A program made the position numbers and the translations under genes. DNA of 42,373 nt from Chitinispirillum sp. (lineage in GTDB: Bacteria; Fibrobacterota; Chitinivibrionia; Chitinivibrionales; Chitinispirillaceae). The stretch is from the NCBI GenBank assembly GCA_007115975.1, contig SKJJ01000170.1:1-42373 (forward strand), in the 5' to 3' direction. Below, piece after piece: positions 16,943-25,884 of the stretch (the stretch's first letter is position 1; every line of letters starts with the position of its first letter). The notes beneath the pieces are model-generated. The model did not search any database. It was given only the letters and a program-made list of their open reading frames with translations, and was not told the origin of the DNA.

Positions 16943-18547
16943 ATGGATATCGCTCAGGAAGTTTCGAAAAGAAGAACATTTGCCATTGTCTCCCATCCCG
17001 ATGCCGGTAAGACGACTCTTACCGAGAAGTTTTTGCTGTATGGGGGTGCGGTTAACCTGGCCGGTTCGGTTACAGCCAGAAAAAAAGAGCGTGCTACGGT
17101 CTCAGACTGGCTTGAAATAGAGAAGAAACGTGGTATCTCCGTGAGTTCCACAGTCCTCTACTTCGACTACAATGATTTCAAAATAAACCTCCTTGACACA
17201 CCGGGCCATAATGATTTCTCCGAGGATACTTATCGTGTCCTGACTGCCGTTGATTCGGTTATCATGGTTATTGATGGGGGAAAGGGGATTGAAAACCAGA
17301 CCAAGAAACTCTTCGAAGTGTGCAGAAAAAGACATATTCCCGTTATTACCTTTGTTAACAAGATGGACCGGCCTGCACTTGACACGCTTACACTTCTTGA
17401 TGAAATAGAGAATGCTCTGCAGATTAAAACCTATCCGGTGAATCTGCCGTTGGGGTCGGGTATCGACTTTAAAGGCGTCTGGGACCGAAGAAACAAGCTC
17501 GCCTATCTGTACGAACGAACGGTTAAAGGTGCTTACAGGGCACCGGTGAGTACCATCGGATTGGATGATCCCGTACTCACTGAATCACTGTCGGAATCTG
17601 TGTACAGTGCTTTTTGTGAAGATCTGGAGATGCTCGATCAAGCAGGAACAATCTTTAACATGGAAGAGGTGTTGAACGGCACCACCACGCCGGTCTTCTT
17701 TGGCAGTGCAGCAAATAATTTCGGGATACAGATCCTGCTCGACGGATATTTAGAGTTTTCAATGCCGCCCCAACCCCGGATGTCAGCAGATAAGAGAATC
17801 GCGCCGGAGGATGAGAACTTTTCTGGTTTTATCTTTAAAATCCAGGCAAATATGGATCCCAAACACCGGGATCGCATGGCGTTTATCAGGGTGGTATCCG
17901 GCAAGTTTACCAAAGATATGCATGTAGTTCATACCCGTACCGGGAAAAAACTTCGTCTCTCCAATACCAGCAACGTTTTTGGACGGGACAGGGCTTCGGT
18001 TGATGAAGCGTATGCAGGTGATGTGATCGGTGTGGTGGGAGGAGAGCACTTCTCCATTGGCGATACCCTCAGTGAATCACCTGACGTTGCGTTTTCAGAA
18101 ATCCCCGGTTTCCCCCCTGAATGTACTGCCTACATTAATAACCTTAAGACATCGAATCATAAACGGTTTGAAAAGGGGTTGAATCAGCTTGTCCAGGAAG
18201 GGCTGGTGCACATTTTTGAACTGCCCAATGCTGTAAGAAAGGTTCCCCTTCTTGCCGCTGTTGGGCCACTTCAGTTTGATCTGGTGCAGTATCGTCTGGA
18301 AACAGAATATTCGGTGCTCTCACAGGTGGAGAAGGCGCCCTGGACTATCGCTAAATGGTTTGCAGGTGATGATGTCTCGTTGAAAGATATTTATCTGCCT
18401 AACGGTGCGGAGTTGGCAATAGATAAAAATGGCAGGAACCTGGCACTCTTTCCCGATGAGTGGCATCTGCGGTTTTTCTGTGACAAAAACAGGGATGTAA
18501 AACTGGTCGATCCTTCAGATGATGCTTTTTTCGATACGGCCGGTTAG
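16943..18547 (+). CDS. prfC: Peptide chain release factor 3
   Basis: The 534-residue GTPase matches RF3 over its full length (family about 530). G1 'SHPDAGKTTLTEKFL', the RF3-type insertion 'SVTARKKERATVSDWLEIEKKRGISV', G3 'DTPGHNDFSEDTYR' and G4 'NKMDRP' are all present, followed by the beta-barrel domain and the RF3 C-terminal domain ('VGPLQFDLVQYRLETEY'). RF3 uses GTP to release RF1 or RF2 from the ribosome after termination and helps in quality control. The Shine-Dalgarno is weak (GAAAG). It appears to be monocistronic. Confidence 0.97.
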   Translation: MDIAQEVSKRRTFAIVSHPDAGKTTLTEKFLLYGGAVNLAGSVTARKKERATVSDWLEIEKKRGISVSSTVLYFDYNDFKINLLDTPGHNDFSEDTYRVLTAVDSVIMVIDGGKGIENQTKKLFEVCRKRHIPVITFVNKMDRPALDTLTLLDEIENALQIKTYPVNLPLGSGIDFKGVWDRRNKLAYLYERTVKGAYRAPVSTIGLDDPVLTESLSESVYSAFCEDLEMLDQAGTIFNMEEVLNGTTTPVFFGSAANNFGIQILLDGYLEFSMPPQPRMSADKRIAPEDENFSGFIFKIQANMDPKHRDRMAFIRVVSGKFTKDMHVVHTRTGKKLRLSNTSNVFGRDRASVDEAYAGDVIGVVGGEHFSIGDTLSESPDVAFSEIPGFPPECTAYINNLKTSNHKRFEKGLNQLVQEGLVHIFELPNAVRKVPLLAAVGPLQFDLVQYRLETEYSVLSQVEKAPWTIAKWFAGDDVSLKDIYLPNGAELAIDKNGRNLALFPDEWHLRFFCDKNRDVKLVDPSDDAFFDTAG

Positions 18548-18566
18548 TCTTTCAATTTCCCGTTCC

Positions 18567-18716
18567 GTCATTCCGGCGAAGGCCCGAATCCAGATGTGTA
18601 CCTGCTAAAACGGTATGGTATAAACAGCATTTCTTAGTGCTGGATACCTGATAAACAACTCCGGTATGACGAACTCGGGTGACTACCCAAAAAAGTACCC
18701 CCCTCGGGTATGACGG
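18567..18716. repeat. GTCATTCCGG...CCGGTATGAC inverted repeat
   Basis: GTCATTCCGG with ATCCAG (18567-18593) pairs with CTGGAT with CCGGTATGAC (18640-18670). A further copy of the end, CTCGGGTATGACGGG, follows at about 18703-18717. This 'GTCATTCC...GAATCCAG' element is a widespread palindromic repeat in unrelated bacteria. It separates prfC from the helicase pseudogene. Confidence 0.75.
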
Positions 18717-18783
18717 GAATAGGGTTATTCTGTACCGGCGCTAAATCCATACCAGGCAATTTTAACCTTTCAGGAGATAGTTC

Positions 18784-20867
18784 ATGACTGTTTGATGTGA
18801 AAGTCAAGAGAAACAATATCTGCAAAGAACGCTTCGGTTAATCGGGAGTGATTTACAAGATGTAAACAGCGCAATCGACTCACATACCCGTGATGTACAG
18901 GAAAATAAAGAGTACCTGTGGGAGAACATTTATGAACTCGACGGAGCGGAAAAAGCGGGTATCAGGCAATCGATTGCTGTTTCGGTGATTACCGGGGATT
19001 CCATCATAGCCAAGAGAAGACGATTAGTCAGGTTGGTGGAGTCACCCTATTTTGGTAGAATAGATTTCAGTGAAAACGGAAAAAACGATTCAAAGATCTA
19101 TATTGGGGTGCATTCCTATTACGATGAGGAGCAGGAGGAGTTTCTGGTGCATGACTGGCGGGCACCGGTGTCGGGTATGTTCTATGATTTTGAGCTTGGT
19201 GAGGCATATTATGAGGCACCTGAAGGAACCATATCCGGCGAGGTAAAGCGTAAAATGCAGTACCGGATACGGCACAGCAAGCTTGAGTTTATGTTTGAAA
19301 GTTCACTCAATATCAGTGATGAAGTTCTGCAAAAAGAACTCAGCAGCACCTCTGATGAGAAGATGAAGAACATTGTTGCAACAATTCAGCGCGACCAGAA
19401 TCGTATCATCAGGGATGACTCTTCATACAATCTGATCATACAGGGAGTAGCCGGATCGGGCAAGACATCAATCGCTCTGCACCGCATAGCCTATCTTCTC
19501 TATAAACATAAGGATACCATCTCTTCAAAAAACATTCTGATCATCTCACCTAACCGAGCATTTGCCGATTATGTCTCAAATGTTCTTCCTGAACTTGGTG
19601 AGGAGAAGATCCTTGAAATAGATTTTGAAAAAATCGCTCTGAACGAACTTACCCGTAAAATTCCGTTTCAGACCTTTTTTGAACAGGTGTCGGCATTGAT
19701 TGAAGCCTCTGATCATAAGTACATCCAAAGAATCCGTTTCAAGGCAAGCTATGAATTTTTACAGAAGATCAAGAGTTTTATTGCCACTTTTGAAAGCGAT
19801 TATTTCACCCCTGAAGATATTACGGTTGGAGAAAACGCACCGGTACTACCTGCTGAATTTATCCGCAGGCGTTACAATACCTACTACGGTATTGCGGTAA
19901 CGAGGCGTTTTGCTCTGATCGCAAAGATGCCGCAAAAAAGATATATCTTGACTACAGGGTTACTTTAAAAGGCCCCGAGGTTAATAAAATTAAGACATCG
20001 GTAAAGAAAATGTTTAAAACTCAGAGTTTACTCAGATTGTATAAGGATTTTTATGACTGGATGGAAAAACCTGAGATGTTCCAAAAAAGACCCGGAAATA
20101 AAATTGAATATTCAGATGTTTTCCCTCTTGTATATATCAAAATTGCTTTTCAGGGTACCATGAGCTTTTCGTATGTAAAACATCTCGTGGTCGATGAGAT
20201 GCAGGACTATACACCGGTGCAGTATGCGGTACTGTCCTTACTGTTTAAATGTAAAAAAACAATTCTAGGGGATGCCAATCAATCGGTGAATCCCTACAGT
20301 TCAACGACACACCACGAAATTCAGAAGGTCTTTGACAATGCAGTGTGTATGAAACTTTCCAAAAGTTACCGCTCATCTTATGAAATTACAAGCTTTGCTC
20401 AGAATATTTCAAAAAATGAGCAGTTGGAGGCTATAGAACGACATGGTGAGAAACCCGCACTCATCTCTGTAGAGAGTGAAACCCAGCAGTTATCTGAAAT
20501 TAAAAGATTGCTTGAGAACTCTTTTCTGACAGATTATCAGTCCCTTGCCGTAATATGTAAAAGCCAGATACAGGCTCAGTCGATGCATGATGCGTTGCAA
20601 TCCTTTGGCATTCAGGGCAGTCTTTTAACACCTGAAACCAAAACCTTTTCGAATGGGATTATCATAACTACTGCACACATGGCAAAGGGGCTGGAGTTTG
20701 ATCAGGTAATCATACCCTTTGCCGATGCAAAAAATTACAAAAGCGAAATAGACAGGAGCATGCAATATAACGCCTGCACCAGAGCTATGCACAAACTCGA
20801 TCTCATTTCGGTAGGAGAGAGCACTCCGTTTATCGATTTTGCAAAGGACGTGAAAACCGATGAGTAA
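18784..20867 (+). pseudogene. helD: HelD-type UvrD/Rep helicase with two lesions
   Basis: A good AGGAG (18772-18776) precedes ATG 18784, but codon 4 is TGA (18793). After it the frame reads on as the HelD N-terminus ('ESQEKQYLQRTLRLIGSDLQ'). Walker A 'GVAGSGKTSIALHRIAYLLY' is intact. At the A-run 19923-19925 one A appears missing: restoring it turns 'ALIAKMPQKR' into 'ALIAKDAAKKIYLDYRV' and joins the second half, which holds 'VDEMQDYTPVQ', 'KSYRSS', 'HMAKGLEFDQVIIP' and 'NACTRAMHKL'. HelD removes stalled RNA polymerase from DNA. Otherwise the reading is well preserved, so decay is recent or one lesion is a sequencing error. Downstream pieces could be made from GTG 18985 and ATG 20010. Confidence 0.8.
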
Positions 20868-21198
20868 CAAGGAAATGTATAAAAAAATCTTACTGGAAAA
20901 AGAGCAGGAACTGCTGGCGACGCAAAAACTGAGTGCCGAATCTGAAAAGCCGGTCTCTTTGGAAGATCCTATCGGCAGGCTTACCCGAATCGATGCCATA
21001 CAGCGTCAGCAACAGGCCCTTCATACAAAGGCGCGTACTGAGAAAAATCTTCGTCAGGTTCGTGAAGCTCTGGAGAGAATTGATTCAGACCACTATGGAA
21101 AATGCAGAAAGTGTGAAAATGAGATTGAACCTGAGCGTCTTGAGTATATGCCCGAAACGACCATTTGCACTAAATGTATGCGTAAGATGACCAGGTGA
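20860..21198 (+). CDS. DksA/TraR family zinc-finger protein
   Basis: The 112-residue product has an N-terminal coiled coil ('LLEKEQELLATQKLSAESEK', then 'LTRIDAIQRQQQA') and a four-cysteine zinc finger (CRKC and CTKC, with 'ERLEYMPETTICTKC' before the second pair). This is the short DksA-like class, which binds in the secondary channel of RNA polymerase or acts as a general zinc-finger protein. It overlaps the helD stop by eight bases, so the two were one unit. That is sensible if both act on RNA polymerase. Translation may now depend on whether the helD frame is still read to its end. Confidence 0.88.
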   Translation: MSNKEMYKKILLEKEQELLATQKLSAESEKPVSLEDPIGRLTRIDAIQRQQQALHTKARTEKNLRQVREALERIDSDHYGKCRKCENEIEPERLEYMPETTICTKCMRKMTR

Positions 21199-21253
21199 GT
21201 GGAACGGTTTGTCGGGACTGTTCAGAAATGTAAAGTTGTCTTGGTTTTTAGAA

Positions 21254-22342
21254 TCAGCTCATTAGCTCCCGGTACCCACACCACAGCATCTCTCCGTCCT
21301 TCTCTCTTCTGAGGTGAAGCCCATTGCCCTTGCAGTATTTCCAAACTCTGCAACTTTTGCATTCACCGGTTTTAAGCCAATTTCTGTTTCTCATTATCTC
21401 AAAGCGGGTGTTCCAGGTATGTAAAAAGTCGTCTTTGTAGATATTGCCTTGTATGTAATCAGCCCTTAGTGATGGGCATGCGCTGATAGAGCCGTCTGCA
21501 AGCACAGAGCCAATGCCGACTCCTGCACGGCAGTAAAACGGGGTATCGCGCACCTCCATTTCGTAAGCTCCCAAAAATCCGCCGCATCCATAAGAGACAT
21601 TTATTTTGCCCTGTTTTCTGGTGGAGCGAATAAACTCCAGAAGTTCTCTGAACTGCTCACTGTTAAGTCTGAGCTCCTGATTATTCTCTGCTCTTCCCTT
21701 GGGGAATATAAATGCCAGTCTCCAGTATCTGACTCCGATGTCCAGAAGAAAATCCCTGAACTCATTCAGTTTGCAGAAGTTTTTACGGTTGACACAAGTG
21801 ACTATGTCAAAAAAAAGCCCGCGTTTGGCTGCCCCTGCAGCGTATTTGATTGTATTTACTGCCCGCTCAAAAGAACCGTTTTTACCTCTTAGCCAGTCGT
21901 GTTCATCTTTTGGCCCATCGAGACTTATTGCCACAGAGCTCATTCCAGCCTGCAGCAGTTCTTCAAATATGGTTTGGGTCATTGCATAACCGTTTGTCAC
22001 CATGCCCCAGCGAAAACCCCGTTTTTTTATCTGTCGTCCGGCTTCTGCCAGGTCTCCTCTTACGAGCGGTTCTCCGCCAGTGATCGCGACCATAATCTTG
22101 GAGGGGTCTTCTGAAGTTTTGATAGAGTCAAGAACATTCAGGAAATCCTTCAGGGGCATATCCTTAACCGAATTATCGGATGAACAGTCGCTTCCACAGT
22201 GCTGGCATGATATGTTACATCTGAGTGTGCACTCCCAGAAGAGATAGCGCAGTTGATGACTCAGTGCCTCTGCATTTTTTTTATGCGAATAGAGACCCAG
22301 GGCGATTTTCTTTCTAAGTGGAATCCTTGAGGCATCCATCAT
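21254..22342 (-). CDS. Radical SAM/SPASM enzyme (rSAM/lipoprotein-system type)
   Basis: The 362-residue enzyme (start ATG 22342 or 22339) opens 'IPLRKKIALGLYSH' and 'LRYLFWECTLRCNISCQHCG', with cluster ligands C42, C46 and C49. It goes on with 'MPLKDFLNVLDSI' and 'ITGGEPLVRGD', and ends in a SPASM region with many Cys ('FYCRAGVGIGSVLADGSIS', 'CKSCRVWKYCKGNG'). This wording closely matches the family I know as TIGR04133, found mostly in Bacteroidota beside a small secreted lipoprotein. SPASM enzymes usually modify peptides or proteins. The start overlaps the stop of the upstream gene (ATGA), so the pair is coupled. A longer frame (22429) only runs antiparallel-free through the neighbour's 3' end and was rejected. 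Confidence 0.88.
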   Translation of the reverse strand: MMDASRIPLRKKIALGLYSHKKNAEALSHQLRYLFWECTLRCNISCQHCGSDCSSDNSVKDMPLKDFLNVLDSIKTSEDPSKIMVAITGGEPLVRGDLAEAGRQIKKRGFRWGMVTNGYAMTQTIFEELLQAGMSSVAISLDGPKDEHDWLRGKNGSFERAVNTIKYAAGAAKRGLFFDIVTCVNRKNFCKLNEFRDFLLDIGVRYWRLAFIFPKGRAENNQELRLNSEQFRELLEFIRSTRKQGKINVSYGCGGFLGAYEMEVRDTPFYCRAGVGIGSVLADGSISACPSLRADYIQGNIYKDDFLHTWNTRFEIMRNRNWLKTGECKSCRVWKYCKGNGLHLRREKDGEMLWCGYRELMS

Positions 22343-23067
22343 TTCAGTACGATTCTTGTAGTCATATTTTCTGTTCCGTTTGATATCTTTAGAACATAAT
22401 TTCCCGGGGCTATCCGTTGGGTGTCCCATCCTATCGAACCATCAGAGGAGCTTTGGAGCTGTGAAACAGTTTCTCCCCTGAGATTTACAGCTGTAAGGTG
22501 AAGGGTACTGCCCTGCCATTCCGGAACTCTGATCATTACATCTCTGCCCCGGGTGATATGTAACCGTTCATTAAGGGTAGTCGAGTTACGATTGTTTACA
22601 ATAGAGGTGGGCAGTGAATTAAGATAAAGGTCTAATGTGGTAACACTGGGGTGTGAAGAGTTCAAGTAAAGATGATCTGAAATACTGAGATTTTCATTGG
22701 TGTCTTCAAAATTGTGGTCTGATACTGCAACCTCATAAGTATACTGAGGCATTGCGAAAATGTAATTGCCGGATTCATCGGAATAGGTAGAATCGATTAC
22801 GTTAAAGTAAGGTCCCACACCTATCCCATATTCAGGTTGAAAGGTACTAACCAGATACACTCTGATATTTTCTGCAATGGTGGAATCAGCCCAGAAAACC
22901 CTGCCACTGATAGAGGCCTCATCAAGGTTTTGTGCTCTTGGAGCACTCTTTACAAGCTGTCCGCTTGCAACACAGAATAGGGAGAAAATCAGTGTGACTG
23001 CTTTGCAATAGAGCTTAAGGAGTGAATGCCAGGACCAGGAGGAGGCATCTTTGAGATGTTTTCCCAT
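22339..23067 (-). CDS. Secreted partner/candidate substrate of the radical SAM enzyme
   Basis: The 242-residue product has a signal peptide (hydrophobic core 'VTLIFSLFCVASG'), a carboxypeptidase-regulatory-like beta domain ('ASISGRVFWADSTIAENIRV', 'EYGIGVGPYF', 'YSDESGNYIF', 'VAVSDHNFEDTNE'), and a C-terminal sorting tail ('LHLTAVNLRGETVSQ', 'IAPGNYVLKISNG'). The middle domain resembles the small lipoproteins that accompany TIGR04133 enzymes in Bacteroidota, which share an EYG-P motif and an 'E-N-G' rich end. Here the lipobox is missing and a sorting tail has been added. The coupled rSAM gene downstream suggests this protein is modified before export. GAGGGAG lies nine bases before the ATG. 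Confidence 0.65.
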   Translation of the reverse strand: MGKHLKDASSWSWHSLLKLYCKAVTLIFSLFCVASGQLVKSAPRAQNLDEASISGRVFWADSTIAENIRVYLVSTFQPEYGIGVGPYFNVIDSTYSDESGNYIFAMPQYTYEVAVSDHNFEDTNENLSISDHLYLNSSHPSVTTLDLYLNSLPTSIVNNRNSTTLNERLHITRGRDVMIRVPEWQGSTLHLTAVNLRGETVSQLQSSSDGSIGWDTQRIAPGNYVLKISNGTENMTTRIVLK

Positions 23068-23357
23068 TTTTCTGTACTCCCTCGTTGAATGAGCTATTCA
23101 CCAATTGACAGGTATGTTTTAAATATACTTTAACTTTGCCCATAAATGAAAAACATATATATAGGTATGCACTTGATTGGTGTAAACGCAATCTATTTTT
23201 TCTGTGGAAGACTACCCAAAAACTCTGACCGAATTAGAAAACCTTTTTTCTAGAGAAAATGCATGCAAAGAATACCTGTTTCAACTCTTTAGCCCCATAG
23301 TCTTATCTCTTTAAAAACTTTCACAGACCCCAACCTCTTAATCCTCTTATAGGCAGG

Positions 23358-24164
23358 TTATCTCCTTTTAATCCCCAATACATTGGGAATAGCTGTAACT
23401 GCAATGGCACGCCCCCCCGAGCTGTAGTTTCCCACAAATTCAAGGGTTTTCTTTTCTGTACGGACAAACATCTGTGCCTGAGAGCCACCCTCCATGTACA
23501 TGGCTCTCTGTAGGTTTATGGGTAAAGCACGAAGGATGTTTATAAATTCATTTACCGAGTGTGGTGCAGTTGAATGGATGAAAAGCAGATTACCGGTTGT
23601 ATCGGTACCAATGGCAGCAATGCTCCATCTTCGGTCACTCTCCTGCCAGACATTTCTTCCCCTGCATGAGAGCATCCGTATGGACTGAACAATACTTCGG
23701 TAATCATTGCGCAGGGACGAGAAGTCATCGCATTCAATATCGATAATTCTTATCGGAGGAATATCACTTTTCAGAGGGTCGAATGCAAGGAATGTCTTAT
23801 CCCCCGACACTCTTGGATTATTAACGTGGTTATCACTTCTCATATAGGAGACACTTCTGAGATAGTCTTGCTGAAACATCGCGGCGTTTATTACTGCTGT
23901 CAATCCCTCTCTGTTCGCCCAGTCTCTGGCCGAGAGTCTTTGGCCCTGATCAGGGTGAGAGGAGTTGAAAAGGGTAAGCTCATAGATTGTTGGGTCTATG
24001 CGCAGGAAATGGATATACTGGTTTGTGTACGTTTCATAGAGGGGAGAGTGTACCTTCCCAAATTCAAGGCCATCGGCGAGTATCTCCCACTGTACTGCAG
24101 ACACGGTGCGGGGAAAGATAATAAGGGTAAAGCCAAGATAAAGGGCCAATTTTATTAAAGACAT
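23358..24164 (-). CDS. Phosphodiester glycosidase family (NAGPA-like) secreted protein
   Basis: From ATG 24164 the product has 268 residues with a signal peptide ('LIKLALYLGFTLIIFPRTVSA'). A longer frame to 24389 would bury it. The mature protein matches the phosphodiester glycosidase domain: 'HFLRIDPTIYELTLFNS', 'GLTAVINAAMF', 'KTFLAFDP', 'LLFIHSTAPHSVNEF', and the near-C-terminal 'AMYMEGGSQAQMFV', where the family has its conserved D/E-GG-S motif. Related enzymes remove N-acetylglucosamine from phosphodiesters or act on wall polymers; the substrate here is unknown. 290 bases separate it from the SPASM-system gene downstream, so a shared operon is uncertain. That gap is AT-rich with no supported gene. 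Confidence 0.8.
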   Translation of the reverse strand: MSLIKLALYLGFTLIIFPRTVSAVQWEILADGLEFGKVHSPLYETYTNQYIHFLRIDPTIYELTLFNSSHPDQGQRLSARDWANREGLTAVINAAMFQQDYLRSVSYMRSDNHVNNPRVSGDKTFLAFDPLKSDIPPIRIIDIECDDFSSLRNDYRSIVQSIRMLSCRGRNVWQESDRRWSIAAIGTDTTGNLLFIHSTAPHSVNEFINILRALPINLQRAMYMEGGSQAQMFVRTEKKTLEFVGNYSSGGRAIAVTAIPNVLGIKRR

Positions 24165-24512
24165 ACCGCTTGTTCTCTTATACTGTTTAAAATGGTGCCC
24201 TTGATGAAACAAGTTTTTTTCAGTACACCACGATTTCGTTTTTGAAGATTGATAATTGTGCTCTGTTTTGATCGCAACCAAGCTGTTTCTTACACTGTTT
24301 GCGTTTGCCATCCACTCTTTAAACATCCGTTGTATCGCTTTGTGCGTAAAATTGAAACCGAAGTGCATCGTTATAAGGTAAATATCCACTGTTGCTTAGT
24401 TTCTTGTCCATAGAAAAAAGGCTTTTGGAAGATAAAATGTCAAGTTTGATTACTATTTAAGAGCGAGACAATAAAGATAAAAGGTATGATTAAGATTCTG
24501 AGCTCCTGCCGA

Positions 24513-24559
24513 AAACGGTACCGATTTTCCTTCATGCTCGTTTTTGCTCGGTACCGTTT
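24513..24559. repeat. 12-bp perfect inverted repeat (AAACGGTACCGA)
   Basis: AAACGGTACCGA (24513-24524) and TCGGTACCGTTT (24548-24559) are perfect complements around a 23-base loop, and each arm holds the palindrome CGGTACCG. It lies in the long gap 24165-24894, 53 bases before the transposase remnant. It could be an operator, a transposon end or a repeat; the long loop and absence of a T-run argue against a terminator. Bases 24165-24512 hold no supported gene. Confidence 0.6.
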
Positions 24560-24612
24560 ATAGTGATGCGCATCGGAAAGCTCCGAAATAATCACAGAAA
24601 CGCGGTATATAA

Positions 24613-24840
24613 AAGACATCTTTTCAATATGTCACAAAACATTTTAACACTGGCATCGATAATGTGCGCAGATCAGAATACAAAATATTAACGGGTGAAA
24701 ACGAAAATATAGTAAGGGGTCGCGCTATTGTTGAAGGAATGAACTGTAAAATCAGAGCCATTCAGAAACGAGCCTATGGAATTCTGGATGAAGAATTTCT
24801 GAGATTAAAAATACTAACTTGCACGCTTCCAAAGATTTAG
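24613..24840 (+). pseudogene. 3' remnant of an ISL3-like transposase
   Basis: A frame without a start, open from 24613 to the TAG at 24840, encodes about 75 residues ending 'VEGMNCKIRAIQKRAYGILD', then 'EEFLRLKILTCTL'. This matches the C-terminal end of DDE transposases of the ISL3 type, where 'E-G-x-N-x-K-I-x-x-I-K-R-x-A-Y-G' is typical. Upstream in-frame stops and the lack of the rest of the catalytic domain show it is a fragment. Terminal inverted repeats were not found nearby. Confidence 0.6.
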
Positions 24841-24894
24841 AACTATTTACGAGTTGTGTACATATTACCCACACTTTTCTCGGAAGAGCCAAAA

Positions 24895-25884
24895 TTATGA
24901 CCCAACCGCGAAGGCGGAGACACTCCTCTTCTCCAGCACCCCATCACGACCAAAGACAAAAGGGACAAAGTAGGAGATAGTACGCTGGGCACCTGCCCGT
25001 TTCACTGACAAGAGCGTTTCGAGTATAACCTGCTCATTTATCAGGCCATCCCGAACTCCTTTGAGTAGCAATGAGTACTCACCGGAAACATTGTAGGCAA
25101 TAACCGGCACTGAAAACATATCGGATGCACGGTTCACGATGTCCAGATATGCAAGTGCGGGTTTAACAATTACAGAATCTGCACCCTGCCTGATGTCCTC
25201 TTCAATCTCCTCCATAGCCTCGTTGCCGTTGGCGGGGTCCATCTGATACCCGGAGCGGTCCCCGGACTGGGGGGTGCAATCTGCAGCATTACGAAAAGGG
25301 CTGTAGTAGGATGAAGCGAACTTGGCGGCATAAGACATGATTTTTACATCATCAAATCCTTCACTCTCGAGTTCTTTGCGGATATAGTAGACCTGTCCGT
25401 CCATCATTGCCGATGGGGCTACTATATCAGCCCCTGCTCTGGCATGACTCAGAGCGATTTTTGCAAGAATTTCACCGGTTCGGTCATTGTCACCGATATG
25501 GCAGTGGCCGTCGTTTGAATATGAACAGATACAGACATCGGTTATAATGCCAAGTTCTGGAAACTGCTCTTTAAGTTGAGGAATAAATTGCTGAACGATA
25601 CCGCTGTCGTTCCATGCCTGTTCAATACCCTTGGAATTCGGAACGCCGAAAAGCATAACGGACCTAAGTCCCTTTTCAACCAGAGGGTACAGCGTATCGA
25701 TAAGAACATCTGCAGAGAGGCGATACACCTCTGGCATTGAGCTGATTTCTTCTTTTCGCCCCCTGCCATCGACACAGAAAACCGGCCATATGAAATCGTC
25801 AGCATAAAGCACGGTTTCACGAAATGCAGTTCTGGTTTTTTCATCCACCCGGGTAGTGCGAAATCTTCTAAAACCTGGAGTCAT
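24895..25884 (-). CDS. hemB: Delta-aminolevulinate dehydratase (porphobilinogen synthase)
   Basis: The 329-residue enzyme joins two aminolevulinate molecules into porphobilinogen. Both Schiff-base lysines are visible: 'IMSYAAKFASSYYSPFR' and the catalytic 'VIVKPALAYLDI'. The cysteine-rich metal site 'DVCICSYSNDGHCHIG' shows it is the zinc-dependent type. Length is normal. It starts by sharing one base with the stop of the HemC-CobA-HemD gene (TAATG), making it the last gene of the tetrapyrrole run. With its neighbours it supplies siroheme to the sulfite reductase at 35128-37455. Confidence 0.96.
   Translation of the reverse strand: MTPGFRRFRTTRVDEKTRTAFRETVLYADDFIWPVFCVDGRGRKEEISSMPEVYRLSADVLIDTLYPLVEKGLRSVMLFGVPNSKGIEQAWNDSGIVQQFIPQLKEQFPELGIITDVCICSYSNDGHCHIGDNDRTGEILAKIALSHARAGADIVAPSAMMDGQVYYIRKELESEGFDDVKIMSYAAKFASSYYSPFRNAADCTPQSGDRSGYQMDPANGNEAMEEIEEDIRQGADSVIVKPALAYLDIVNRASDMFSVPVIAYNVSGEYSLLLKGVRDGLINEQVILETLLSVKRAGAQRTISYFVPFVFGRDGVLEKRSVSAFAVGS

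Noticed and set aside
18784..18800. TGA at codon 4 of helD as a selenocysteine or recoded codon
   Set aside because: No stem-loop of the SECIS kind is evident and other genes in the window end at TGA; a nonsense change or sequence error is simpler.
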